The notes below the pieces were generated by a model, which saw only the letters and a list, made by a program, of their open reading frames with translations, searched no databases and was not told the origin of the DNA. This document shows, piece by piece, positions 1-11,992 of a DNA stretch of 64,000 bases. The number at the start of each line of letters is the position of its first letter. The first letter of the stretch is position 1. Source of the stretch: Zygaena filipendulae. Lineage: Eukaryota; Arthropoda; Insecta; Lepidoptera; Zygaenidae. The stretch lies in the NCBI GenBank assembly GCA_907165275.2, contig OU015675.1, positions 3,055,501 to 3,119,500 of the forward strand, read 5' to 3'. The translations under genes and the position numbers were made by a program.

Positions 1-23
1 GTGAAACCACGCGCGACAGCTAG
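1..23 (+). mobile_element. Helitron 3' end at the window edge
   Basis: GTGAAACCACGCGCGACAGCTAG is the typical terminal hairpin plus CTAG (shortened here by the window start). Confidence 0.75.
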
Positions 24-814
24 TATATACATATACATAGATGCGGGTGTAAGAAGTTATAGTTTGTATAACAACATATCATACTTATAACGCCATCGAC
101 GAATGTTATGCTCATTATCAAAAATATATCGACGAATTTTCGTTGTGTTGCAGTTTCTTGTATTTCATGTCAGCCTTCTAAAAAGCCAGTTTCATAATTT
201 TGCCAATAGATGTACCATATTATACAAAAATTCATGTATTACATAAGTAAAAGAAAAAAAAAAACAAATTAATTACGATAATTTTTATAAAGTTACCAGT
301 TTTATTGTAATCTGTGTACACAGCACTATCTTCAAGTCTGAGGAATGCAAATTGTTTGGTATCACCATGACATAGAATATAAATAGTTTTACATTATGTA
401 CAATACTTGATTATTTGAAAAAATAATTTCGAATGTTGTGTCTTTTTTTCTTCCTTCATAGTCTATTGTATCATAAAAGAGAAGAAAAAAATTTATTTTT
501 GTTTATTAAAGCGTTTCCTTCTAGTTTATAGTTCGTTCCTTGTTGTCTGTGGATCATGTAGTCTTAATATGGTTTGTGGAGTTTTTGTGGCAGCTGTTTG
601 TTAAGTGTATTGTGTATCGAATACGATCTATACTGTGTTTTGATCGTAGAAACTGACTAATTGGATGCTCAGTAAAAAATGAAATATCGTGACGTATAAA
701 TGGATAATTAAATTCAGACAGCACTAGATCGATGCGACACGTAGTGATATTCCTAAATATTTTAAATAATCGATTAATCCGATGATCGTGTACACAATTG
801 GCTACTTGACAATA

Positions 815-1140
815 TTTTTTTAGTCCGTCGTGTAGATCACAGATATCTAGTAAATTAAGTCGGGGAAGATTAGTAAAAAATATTGGACACGTATTTTTTA
901 TTTTTTTAAGTAATCAAAAAATAACGGCGATACATTGAGTTGAAATTTCGCGTGAAGTCACAACCCGGTGCAATTTGTATAGGGCTTATACTGAATATTG
1001 AAGTCACGAGTCCCCCGCCCTAAACTTTAATGCGCTTTATCTATGTTTATTTTCATTAATTTGAAAAGCAAAAAATACGTGTCTATTATTTTTTTATATT
1101 CTAACTGTCGGACTAATTAGAATTTTGATTTTCATACCCT
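815..1140 (+). mobile_element. GGCATGATGA MITE family, degraded copy
   Basis: It shares TAGTCCGTCGTGTAGAT, TATTGGACACGTATTTT, ATTGAGTTGAAATTTCG and ACTTTAATGCG with 32031-32370. Both termini have decayed. Confidence 0.55.
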
Positions 1141-1564
1141 GGAGAATACCCAATTGGGTTATAATATTAATTGATAGTCAAAGAATTCGATAAAATACGA
1201 GTTAATTTGTTTTTTAATTTCATAATAATTTCGTAATCGATTGATTGATAACGTAATCGATTGATCAATTACCAATAAGGCGCATCATTACGTGTCGCGT
1301 CGCTTGACTGCTTAACTTGGCTAAAGATCAAACGATCTTTACGAAGGCTACATTTCCCATGGTCATTGAAAATAAATAATATAATTTTAAAAGTTACATT
1401 TATTCGAGAAATAAGAGCTTATAAAAGCGTGTGCGCACTTGTTACGACTAAGAATTTTGAGTATATTTATATTATAGGATTAATTATATTAAAATTAGTT
1501 TGTTAATCCGTTTGTCAAGTGTGCGCTTAGCTTTATCCTAAGATAACAATATTCACCCCTTTAA

Positions 1565-1666
1565 AATGTCAGTTAAACTTGATCATTGGTGAGCTTTAGT
1601 CGTCTCTTTAATGGCACCGTCTAATTGTAAGAGATAGAAGATCAGCGATTAAATTTAACTGACATT
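1565..1666. mobile_element. Small MITE, AATGTCAGTTAAA ends
   Basis: AATGTCAGTTAAA at the left is inverted at the right end. About 100 bp. No clear flanking duplication. Confidence 0.4.
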
Positions 1667-4389
1667 CACAAGTTAGGCTAGCATAGTTTTAATGTAATGG
1701 TTTGGGATATTAATTATTGCTTGTATCCCTTTTCTATATAAATTAATATTATAGTAGGTATAGAAACTCGCTATTGTCTCTGAGTCGACGTTTTAGTAGT
1801 TTTAAATAATAGTTAAAGGCACTATTTCTTTCTGCTTATACAAAAATAAAGCTTAACAATAAGGTTGTATATTATTTAATGTCTCATGCATTTATCTGAT
1901 GAGTAGGCGTTAAGGGTTGGTCTGATATGTGAGAGGATAAAATTTTCTTTTCATTACGATTTAAAATGGGCTTTTTAGATTATCTTTATATGTATTTTAA
2001 TTTTAAACCCGAAACGGCAGACTTTTATCGGGTTTAATTCCAAGCACCGTGTTGATTGCCCGTCTATAGACTCACATCACATAGGTAGGCTTCCGTCGAA
2101 CCGAAAGCTATAGTCAACATGGAGGGTGTTCGAAGTTTCATTTACATACAAAATACATTTTCTATTTTTGATAACACTTCTGCTTACTATACAAATAAAA
2201 AATGTTTTATTGAAACTGCCCGAAGGGGCCAAGCATAGGTAACGTCGTTAGTATTGAGTATTTTTGGTTTCAACTTTGTTTTAAAAAATGCTGCAGAGGT
2301 CTATTTGGCATATCCAATGATCGATTTATATTTCAATAAAATATCTTAGAAAATATGATTTTTTTAGTGATCGGCGCGACTTGAATGGTTACAGACCTTA
2401 ATATTATTATTTCCTAATATGAACACCCGCATAGCGATAATATTATGTTAAGTACCTACATTGCGATGGGTAGACGCAATGTGACGTAATGCAACCAGAT
2501 TAAACTTTAACGAAAAGAGAACTTTAAAGTTGGTACGTTACGGTTGAAAACACCATTAGCTCCCCTGAACTATGATCCCACGAAGTGAAGAAAGGGTAGC
2601 TCGTAGTCGGATAATTACGTGTCGATCTAGTGACGGACTCGGACCTATGAGAATAAGAGTTGAAGCTATACAGGATGTAACAATAAGGTGTAGACATATT
2701 TAACAATTGGGTTGAGGTTATCATCTGCAATGAATTGATACAAGTAACGGATTCAGTACGATGAAACAAACTACCTACCCTAAAAGCAAGACAAGTGAGC
2801 TCTCTGTACTACCTGAAGGTTGACTGGCACAGAATGCCACTGTAGCATTAAGTCCGCCTTTGTACCATGATGTGCATAAAGTTTAAATAAATAAATAAAA
2901 TGTCTGTAAAAAGCTAAACGATGATAAATTATAATAAACAATATTGAACCCGCCACCTGTAACCGATTTATGACCTACCTAGGGATGTGACATGTTTATT
3001 TTTTGCGGAAGTAGTCGTTAAACGTATTTATTCTTTCGGTTGTGAAATTATAAAATAAACTATTTGGGCTAAATACCACGGTGAGAATATTGTATAAGAT
3101 TACCAGATCACGATCTTGAAATATGACTACACCTTTCTGTAACATCGGGTATTACACCCGTATCCGTATTACAACCGTACAAACATGGACATAATAGGTA
3201 CGACTCGGTCATTGTGCTATAAAGCCCCATAATCTGTGTCAATTCTGATTAACTCTATCCATTCCCACTAACCATTATTGAGAAAGAGAACAACGACTAT
3301 ACAGATTAACCGTTAATAAAATTAACAGTGCTTAAAATCAGATAAGCATCAGACTTTGATCTCTTGAAGATAGAAGTAAACACTTGGAAAATCGAAGTAT
3401 ATTAGTAACAGTGGACTTAAGCGTATGAAGATTCAGCTAAGATTAATAAAAAACGTCATGTTTTGAGATAGAATCTCTGCAATCTGTGACGCGATTCAAA
3501 TTATTACCAGTAGAAACAACTCAAATAACATATTCTATTAGGTATTATTTATTAAGTCCTTATAGGGCCCACATATTTGACAAACAGTTATAATCAGAAG
3601 AAATAGTTTGCAAGTTGTTATGAGTAGCCAAAACAAGTCGTAAAAGTTGTTTGGCGTATGAGATACATTCAAAAGAACCCTCTGTTATAGCTGTCCTAGA
3701 TGTAGTTAACGTCCTTAGAATCTTATACAAGAGGCTATCAGACCCGGGAACAAAATAAACAAAGTTTTTAGAGAAAATTTAGAACGACTTTCAGCGACAG
3801 TTAAATCTCCATTTGGTGAATGAAGCTGAAACTTGAAAAAAACTTGATTCATTTATGTTTAAGTAAACCAAATTAAACTTTACCACATGGTAATAATAAA
3901 TTAAGGTATCTAGGCTATCGAGGTTAGATGCAAGTTGCTCTAAGAAAATTTAGATATAGGTAATATTTTAAAAGTATAATCGGTATTTAGGGATATAATA
4001 TCCTTTCAGGAACAGTTCCTTACATCCCTATTTTCCTGATAAAATCAAGACTGAAACTAGTGCAAATTAAAATTTTAATGTAAGGATAAATTTGAAATTA
4101 ACATAAGTTCAGTGATAAGAGTTCCTTACAGGTTTAGGTAAATAATAAAATTGGAAATTAGATGCGTCGATTCACTCACAAGATGTAGCGAGTTTTTATA
4201 TAACCTACTGTAATATTAAGGTTTATATACATAGTTAAAACTGCCTGGTCACCTATCGATGATCTAAGTAGTGCAAAGGATTGGCGGTACCTATTCATAA
4301 TGATTGACCATTTTCAATAACCATATTGGTTTAAAGAACAACGATGACTTTAACGAATTCGTATAGGTTGCTGGTTGACCGAATGTGCT
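1667..4389. other. Intergenic, no gene seen
   Basis: AT-rich sequence without a credible coding frame apart from the LINE end at 2810-2905. The 81-codon minus frame near 2.5-2.8 kb has no recognisable features. Confidence 0.6.
2810..2905 (+). mobile_element. LINE 3' end copy A
   Basis: It contains GCATTAAGTCCGCCTTTGTA, then GTGCATAAAG and an AAATAAATAAATAAA tail. The same sequence recurs at 20829-20909, so it is a repeated 3' UTR. Confidence 0.6.
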
Positions 4390-4391
4390 TA

Positions 4392-4602
4392 CAGGAGTGA
4401 AATTTATGGAATGATAATTCTGCAGTATTGCAACATAAAACAATTTTTTTTCCAAGAGTGGCTGTGTTTGGCACATTTTCTTCAAACTTGTCGAATAATC
4501 GAAAGTTGTAGTATTTGTCTTGTTTTCAATATTCTACTACCTACCTTGCTATATCTTAGGAGATATGATTTTTTATAGCAGGTGGCGCTAACTTCACTCC
4601 TG
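4392..4602. mobile_element. TA-flanked MITE (CAGGAGTGAA ends)
   Basis: Inverted ends CAGGAGTGAARTT are flanked by TA on both sides, as in Tc1/mariner-type insertions. 211 bp, no coding sequence. Confidence 0.6.
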
Positions 4603-4949
4603 TAGGTATGCATCTCGAATGGAAGAAGAGCATCAACTACCTACGATACGAAGATGACCATGGAAACCGCTCGTGAAAACATCTATCCACGTGATTTTGA
4701 CCCAACCCGAAAGACAGAAACAACATAGTTCAAACTGTTCAAAGAAGTCAAGTACAATTTAAAACTCGACCTCATTTATTTGAACTTTGAATTTAATGAA
4801 TTAAACTCGTTCGAGTATACATACCGATACAATTTATGCAACTTTGTATGTTGCTGCGAGTTCCATGGTTTTTCGGTTGCCGCTTCGATCGCAGAAATAA
4901 ATTTCTTATGCCTGTGCATAAAATAATATGCTCCCTGACCTCACTTGTA

Positions 4950-5075
4950 CAGTCAGTAGCAGCAATGTGTAAACACTTTATAGCCATTGAATCTTATTGC
5001 AGTAGTAATAAAAGTAAATCAATGGTAATAAAGCTCAAAGACTGACAAAAGTTTACATATTGCTGCTGCTGACTG
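4950..5075. mobile_element. TA-flanked MITE (CAGTCAG ends)
   Basis: Inverted ends beginning CAGTCAGTAGCAGCAAT (right end, reversed: CAGTCAGCAGCAGCAAT) run about 26 bp and are flanked by TA. 126 bp. Confidence 0.7.
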
Positions 5076-5344
5076 TACAAAATAAAGCATTATTTATCTA
5101 AGTATGATCGATTCACCGAGTTGAATTTCGAGTAGTTTTGAGTTGGACTTCTACTGAAACTACTTATTATTTATTTCTGTGATCGAATTATTTTATATGA
5201 AGACGTAGGTCAGTGCATACGACATATTAAACGTCTTCTAATCACTTTTATCGGACACCGTCACGAAACTATGATCTTCTTCCACTAAGTTAATATACCT
5301 ATACATATATAAAAAAAATATCGAAGACGAAGATCTTGCATCGA

Positions 5345-5530
5345 TAATAATAATAATAATCCACATCACAACACATAGATCTACTTGATCCCACAATAAG
5401 CTATTATATAGCTTGAGCAAACGTGGTATATACTGCATAGAATTACTTATATATTATACTATTGATATATAAACACACCCAGATTGGAAAATGGAACCCT
5501 GTGTTCATCACACAATGCAGTGCACGATGC
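5345..5530 (-). mobile_element. SINE, same family, 5' part missing
   Basis: The reverse complement matches the body and (ATT)n tail of the SINE at 49862-50132, including GGGATCAAGTAGATC and AACACAGGGTTCCA. The tRNA head is absent. Confidence 0.75.
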
Positions 5531-5589
5531 AGTATTTAGATTAGAAACATATTTATTGCTCGGCACTCCAGTGTTGACTGCGTCGGCAG

Positions 5590-6015
5590 TGCGTCCTACC
5601 CGTCATGACATATGGAGCCGAGACTTGGAACATGACGGTCAGGCTGGCATACCGACTGCACGTCGCTCAGCGAGCTATGGAAAGATCTATGCTCGGTATT
5701 TCGCTGCGGGATAGAATCCGTAACGAAATCATCCGGCAGAGGACCAAAGTTGTAGACATCATCCAGAAGTGTAGCAAGCTGAAGTGGCAGTGGGCTGGTC
5801 ACATCTGTCGCAGAACCGATGAGCGCTGGAGTAGACGGGTTCTGGAATGGAGACCACGTCTCGGTAAGCGTAGTGTTGGACGCCCCCTGCCAGATGGACC
5901 GATGACCTGAGGAAGGTCGCTGGTAGTGGCTGGACGAGGAAAGCGGGAGATCGTGTACTGTGGCGTGCCCTTGGGGAGGCCTACGTCCAGCAGTGGACTG
6001 CTATAGGCTGATTGA
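5590..6015 (+). mobile_element. RTE-like LINE 3' end
   Basis: Broken coding sequence of a LINE C-terminus. One frame reads MTYGAETW, then KLKWQWAGHICRR and RRVLEWRPRLGKRSVGRP. After a one-base shift near 5890 it continues with RWTDDLRKVAGSGW to QQWTAIG and a stop at 6008-6010. A short ATTG/TTGA repeat follows the stop, as expected for RTE tails. The 5' part of the element is missing. Confidence 0.85.
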
Positions 6016-6107
6016 TTGATTGACATTTATTGCCTCAGCTAATGCAGGTATAAGATCTTGAAAAAGGTGAAATATCAACGAAATTAAGTGATGGATTGTT
6101 GGTAGTA

Positions 6108-6570
6108 GGGGAAAGTGGGGGAAACATGAACACCTAAGGGAAAACATAATATGTAAATAAAACAGCGGAATTAAGACACAAAGTTTTTTTATTATTTTAT
6201 AATCAAGTTTAATTATTCACCTAATTAACCATCAAAATTTATATTTTTTTGTAAAATGTAACATGATAAAAAAACAAAACCCAACGACGAACGAAACGAA
6301 CTATTATCTTAAAAAAAAAATTACGACAGATCCATTTATATATCCATCGATGTTACCTGTCCTACCTACATTTCCCAATTTAAGAGCACTCTTTCTGTGG
6401 ATTTTCTAAGAGTACCTACTTAATTATATTTCACTCTTTATTTCAATTCGTTTTTTGGATTTTTTTCAGTTTTTTTTAATTCTTCTTTCTGTATGGCGAA
6501 ATTACTAGGCATCTAAAATAATGATGAAATAAAATAAAATTAAATAATTCGTGTTTCCCCCACTTTCCCC
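6108..6570. mobile_element. TA-flanked MITE (GGGGAAAGTGGGGGAAAC ends)
   Basis: The 18-bp ends GGGGAAAGTGGGGGAAAC are perfectly inverted and flanked by TA on both sides. 463 bp of AT-rich interior without a gene. Confidence 0.75.
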
Positions 6571-6760
6571 TAATTGTATTTGTGTGATTCGAAATTAGTA
6601 GATATATATCTACGCGGTTTCAGAAAACTAGTTCCAGAAAACACGTGTTTTTGGTAAAGCCTCGTAAGTTTCTGAAAAAAATGTTCATCATAGGCACTCT
6701 TCATTAAAGTAGTTAGGTAGGTAAATACATACATACCTACCTAAATATGTATTATTATAT

Positions 6761-6914
6761 GCGGTTTCACCCGCGGTAATTTCGGAGTTCCCGTGTGAAT
6801 TTCGGGATAAAAAGTATCTACCCTATGTCACTATGTAGGGTAACGTACTTTTACCCCGGAATTCCCGCGGGATCTCCAATAGTTAACGCGGGTGAAACCG
6901 CGGGGAACAGCTAG
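6761..6914. mobile_element. Inverted pair of Helitron 3' ends
   Basis: A reversed 3' end (GCGGTTTCACCCGCG at 6761) runs into a forward 3' end finishing GCGGGGAACAGCTAG at 6914. Both 5' halves are missing, giving a fold-back structure. Confidence 0.75.
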
Positions 6915-7242
6915 TTCTCTGTATAAATTTTCTTTGTTCCTGTACGATATTTCTGATGCCTAGTAACACGCAGTATGTACCTACGTTCACAGTTATTTAT
7001 GCGCTTTTCCAGTTCAACGGACGTCTAGGTGCACAAGGAAGCGACTTTCGTACGTAACTTGCAAGTGGAAACTATAACAAGGATAGTTTGCAAATAGCGT
7101 GTTCGGCTTGGATGCGCAAACTATCGCCGGAGTGTCGGCAAGTTCGCACGACCGAAACCGGAGCAATCCAATGTATAGTGGATACCAACACCGACGAATT
7201 GGTTAGTAGTAGATAGGTACCCGAATTGGTATTAGATAGGTT

Positions 7243-9496
7243 CAGGGGCGGATCCAGGATTTAGTTGAGGGGGGGGTAATTTGGTTGCACTATGAAATTT
7301 TTAGAAATAACAGGATGCACAGAGAAGTTTAATAGTAAAATTTAAGTGCATTCTAGTTTGTATTGAGAGGTATCTGAATTGAGCTTATGTATGTTTGGGT
7401 TTTTTCATAGTTAAAAAAAATGGTTTTCAAAAACGATTCATCTTAGGTATAACGGCTTCTGCGTACGATTCTCTGTAAAATCAAAGTATTTTCGTACTTT
7501 ACTATTTTGAACATGTACTTTCATTCATAAAATAATCTACATGGAAGCTACAAAGTTAAAGGTCAAAAATGGAAAATTTACGTCCAAGCGAATCTGACCT
7601 GAATTTACAACTTAAAATTTGAAGAAGGCAATTTGTAGATTTATATCTTTAAAGTGATAGGTAAATAACAGGGAGTGTTATGGTTACTAGCAGATTTTTT
7701 ACTAAACTAAGGAAAAAATACATCACCTGTGATGTGATGAAAACGTGTTTGGTGATTAGAGAAATAAAGAACTAACTAACTACCCGATGTAGCTTCACGA
7801 CCGACATAAAGAAGTCTGAAACTTTCTTTGAAGTAAGATGGTGACCTGGGATCCCGCAGCACTATGGTAGGTACAAAGAATATGTGTAGTGCGTCTAAAG
7901 CGAATATGTAAGGCACACACACACATTTTGCAGTCGCTCCAACGTCTTATCGCGTTACTCTTCCGTCAGATTCATATAGCACACATCGGCGTAATCAAGA
8001 AAGAGAAGGTTCCACTCCTTGGATTAAGGAGATTTTAATAAAAATGAGGAGAAAATGGAAGAGAACGCAGAAAATTCAGAGAAGCGAATAATTTTTGTTC
8101 ATATGACGAGATTAAGGAAAAATAGGCACTATTGACAAAGAGATCAAGGTTTTTGACAGTGGAAATGATTTTAAAACTTACAGTGGACAGAAGGAAAATT
8201 TGATCAATTTTGGAAATTTTCCCAGAATTTTTTACAAATCCGAATTCATCGCGCACCGCACGTGATTAAAGTCGTCAACTGTTTTTTGAACACAGAGGTA
8301 CAATATGACGGGGTATAAAAATCGAATAGTTTTGGGAAGTGAAATCACAAAAGATTACTTCTAACTTCCAAGTCGTTGGATGAAGTTAAAGAAAAGGGGT
8401 AGAGAAACTATGTAACGAGGCTGCTATTGGAAAGGTGCAAAGCGGATGGAGGGAGTAGCCTAAATGATCACAGCGCTCGCTACGGCTAAAATTGACATTT
8501 TTGTCGCTGACTGTAAATTTTACCAATTTCCAAGACCGTGGTGGAAACGAGACCCAAGAAATAAGTGGATAATTGCCGTAAGAAGAAAAAAAAAGTAAGC
8601 CACACTAGGCTCATTTCTCACTGAAAATAACAATTTTATTGTTATTGGCAATAATGTTACTGACTACCATCGTCCAAAATTCTCTAATACAGTAAAATAA
8701 CACAAGATTTCATTAATTTTTTTCACAAATTTACTTACTTCTCCGATCCATGAGTGTGGACTCATGGCGCGGGTGTTTCTCGGCTGTTTCGTGGCTTCGG
8801 GCGCGAATGTGGAGAGGCCTTAATACCTTTTTATTTTTTTTAAATTTGTTCCTTTTTTGTATTCAGAAATTGATGTTTACATTTTGACAGAACTCAGACT
8901 CCTTACTTACATAGGTACATACAGAAAGAAGGTAATCACTATTCACTACGTGGTACATATTCCAAAATTAATTTATCTTCTATCCGAATAAATAGTTTAA
9001 AATCACTTCAATCCTTTCATTGAGCTAGCCCAAAGCATACTTTACTTAGGAACCTGACAACTTTGGGGATAATCATTTGTAAAAACATACATACAGCCGA
9101 ACACAGAAACTCCTCCTTTTAAATGAGAAATGTACCGGATTTTCGCAGATATGAAGGAGAAAAAACCATACGGCACGTAGTTTCAAACCAGAAAATTTGT
9201 TCCAACGAAAGATTTGACAGATGTTTTGTTTGTTTTACAATAATGTGAACTTCCATAAAGGTTCTTTTACGGACTAATCTTTAAAGTTTAAAAAATGAAT
9301 AATCGTTCGTTCATTCGTTAATTTCTATTCATTCCCCTATTCATTCATTTAAATTACGATGAAACTTTGGTGAAAAGACACAAGCACGGACACAAGCCTG
9401 CGAAGATTTTTCTAAAGTTCAATTAAAGTAGGTACCCATTTAGGTCTTCAGGGGGGGGCAATTGCACCCTGTGCACCCCCCCTGGATCCGCCCCTG
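7243..9496. mobile_element. Non-autonomous hAT-like DNA transposon, 2254 bp
   Basis: The ends are inverted repeats sharing a perfect 16 bp, CAGGGGCGGATCCAGG, followed on both sides by runs of G (C at the right end). The element is flanked by a perfect 8-bp duplication, GATAGGTT (7235-7242 and 9497-9504), the hAT hallmark. There is no transposase frame; the longest inside is a 73-codon chance reading. The interior holds a relic of the GC-rich minisatellite MITE (about 8754-8816) and a piece shared with the hairpin at 22438-22506. Confidence 0.85.
8754..8816. repeat. Relic of the GC-rich minisatellite MITE
   Basis: GCGGGTGTTTCTCGGCTG and GGGCGCGAATGTGGAG match the reverse complement of parts of the element at 38916-39084. 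It lies inside the 2.25-kb hAT-like element. Confidence 0.45.
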
Positions 9497-9504
9497 GATA
9501 GGTT

Positions 9505-11611
9505 ATAGTGCGCGCAAAACTGTTGCACAACTAAGTCAAAATGAGATTTCCGTTCTTTAAATGAATCTAAAAAGAAAGAAAGAAAGAAAAACATCTAGAT
9601 CTTATTACTGATTTATTCACAGGCTGATGGCTACTTCTCGAGGTATCAATTGTCAAGGATCTCCACCGCACCACGTGAGACTGTGAGGTGATCGAGACTC
9701 ATACAATTTGTACCTAACTGGTTACAAACTGTAACATATCAAGTGAAGTAACAATACTAATGCTCTAGGTATCTCAATGGTAAATACCTAGTCCTAGTTC
9801 CGCCATGGAATATTCCCAGCGTATGATAATAAATGCTCTCAGCAGAAATCTTCCAATTTCAACTCGTAAATGTTGAACTTACGCCCCAGCGGACTCAAAG
9901 TTTGCTTAAGCTCATACTTACATAAGCTTATGATCAGAGTATACGGTGTTACGTTGGTTGAAAATTTTATTACCTAACAAAATTTAAAAAGGAAGTGAAT
10001 TTTTTTGAAATTTTAATGTTTTCTGTAAATTTAAAGTAGGTAGTAGGTATACCTACAGTGGCTATATAGTATATAGTATTATGACAAATTCAAAAATCTT
10101 GACCGAAATACTGCTGGAATCAGCTAGGTATATTTATATTCCTTTTTTATGTATCAAAGTATTGTTTTTTTTTAAAACCAAACAAAATATTATTATTAAA
10201 TATTATTATTAAATATTATTATATTATTCATATACACAAAATATATGTTTGCAAGTACGGATGGAATAAAAGTTCACTTTTAAAGGTTTTTTTTAAATAT
10301 TCCATATTTCAAAAGTTAAACGACATGTCGATTCATTCAAACAAAGTGTTCCACTATAAGTTCTATCACATATTTTTTTTCAAGTCGTGGAGGGGGACTT
10401 TTAGAAGTAGGTACCTACTTACTTATATCACAAACTATTGATTTAGGTTCGTTTGAAAATATATAATTATGTTTATGACTGAATACCTATATTGTGCAAG
10501 AAGAAGAGTAGGTATATAACGTTTTTTCTATTTGGCTACGGAACCTATAATTGCAAATTACAGAGCAGTGCAGCGTTTTATAAAATCTATTACATGGTTT
10601 TTCGTACCCTAATTCATATTGTGGATAATGTAATGCATAGATTAACTCGGCCAAGTGTAGGTACCTCGCTGCCAATGTACACAATCCAATCCGAGAGCTC
10701 GTTAGGGCAGCGTAAGTAATTAGTAGGGTTGAAAAACACTTAAATTTTCCGGTTAATGTGTTTTTGCGACACCCCTAATGACTGTTGGAAGGTGGCAGGG
10801 CGCGGGCGTGGGCAAATAAACATCTTTTGTGGACTCGTTTACTAGAGGTTGGCCGGGACCTGGGACCGACGAGGAATCCTTGTAAAAACATTTTTATACA
10901 CTTGTAGAATTTAGTTACATTTTCTTCGTTTCTCTTTTCATTTTTCGTTTTTGTAAAATTTACCTAATCTAAGTCCATACAGCCAGGCACTCCAGGACAC
11001 TCCATACAAATGAAATAGTTCACGTACTTTCTCTCAAGTAAAGACGGCCGGCTTGTACGTAGGTAGATATACGTGTTGTGCGTGTGTGTGTATTGTAAGG
11101 TGGACAGGGAGGTGACAGTAACTGTCAGCTATCAGTGAATACTACATGTGTATTCTACACTGTGTCAAACTTTCCTCTGAATTTCCAAGAAACTTTCACA
11201 GGGTATTGGTAGGAACCAGACGCAATTGGTAGGAATTAGGAAGCGGAGAGTGTCGCATCTTTATATTATAATCTTTATTCTTTGATACAGCCAAGTCAGA
11301 CGTTTTCCTTTCTTTATTTACATTAATGCATCCGTGTAGCACGGGACCGCGCATCTGTGAGAAACTATAATCTTCCATGTCACATTGGTCACGCAAAACT
11401 GAACTTTTAACCGGATGATTTTTCATGACCACGTGATGTGACGACTCATCCCTTGATTTACGTTCTTTCTGTCATCGATTACCTACTTCTTTATTATACG
11501 CAATATGGATGATTTGCGGATGATGATTTACCACCTCCGACTCCATATTTTTTTGAAAACTCCGGCTCCTACTTCGGTTCCGCTAAAATACCTACCTCCG
11601 CAACATTCCAT
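9505..11611. other. Intergenic, no gene seen
   Basis: AT-rich with a few GC-richer islands, such as 10780-10870 (GACACCCCTAATGAC and GGCAGGGCGCGGGCG). No exon pair or repeat end could be supported. Confidence 0.55.
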
Positions 11612-11789
11612 TCCTTACTATTATAAATTGCGAGAGTGAGTTTGTTTGCTACGCTCCCCCCCTTAGCGGCTCGACCGATCATGGAATGCATACCTACACG
11701 TTGTCAGGGATACAGAGAAGGACATAGGTCACCGCAATTCCCGCGGGACCTCTGAAATTAACGCGGGTGAAACCGCGGGGATCGGCTAG
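11612..11789 (+). mobile_element. Non-autonomous Helitron
   Basis: It starts TCCTTACTATTATAAATTG and ends ACCGCGGGGATCGGCTAG. The inner hairpin ACGCGGGTGAAACCGCG lies 12 bases before the CTAG end, as rolling-circle Helitrons require. It is directly followed by another copy. Confidence 0.85.
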
Positions 11790-11992
11790 TCCTACTAATA
11801 TTATAAACGCGAAAGTTTGTAAGAATGTATGGATGGATGTTACTCTTTCACGCAAAAACTACTGGATGGATTTAAATGAAACTTTACAATAATATAGCTT
11901 TTACATCAGATTAACACATGGGGTACTTTTAACCCCGGAATTCCCGCGGGAACTCTGAAATTAACGCGGGTGAAACCGCGAGGCACAACTAG
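11790..11992 (+). mobile_element. Non-autonomous Helitron, head-to-tail partner
   Basis: It begins TCCTACTAATATTATAAACG immediately after the CTAG of the previous copy and ends GCGAGGCACAACTAG. The interior has TGGATGGATGTTACTC and differs from its neighbour, so the pair is not a simple tandem duplication. Confidence 0.85.
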
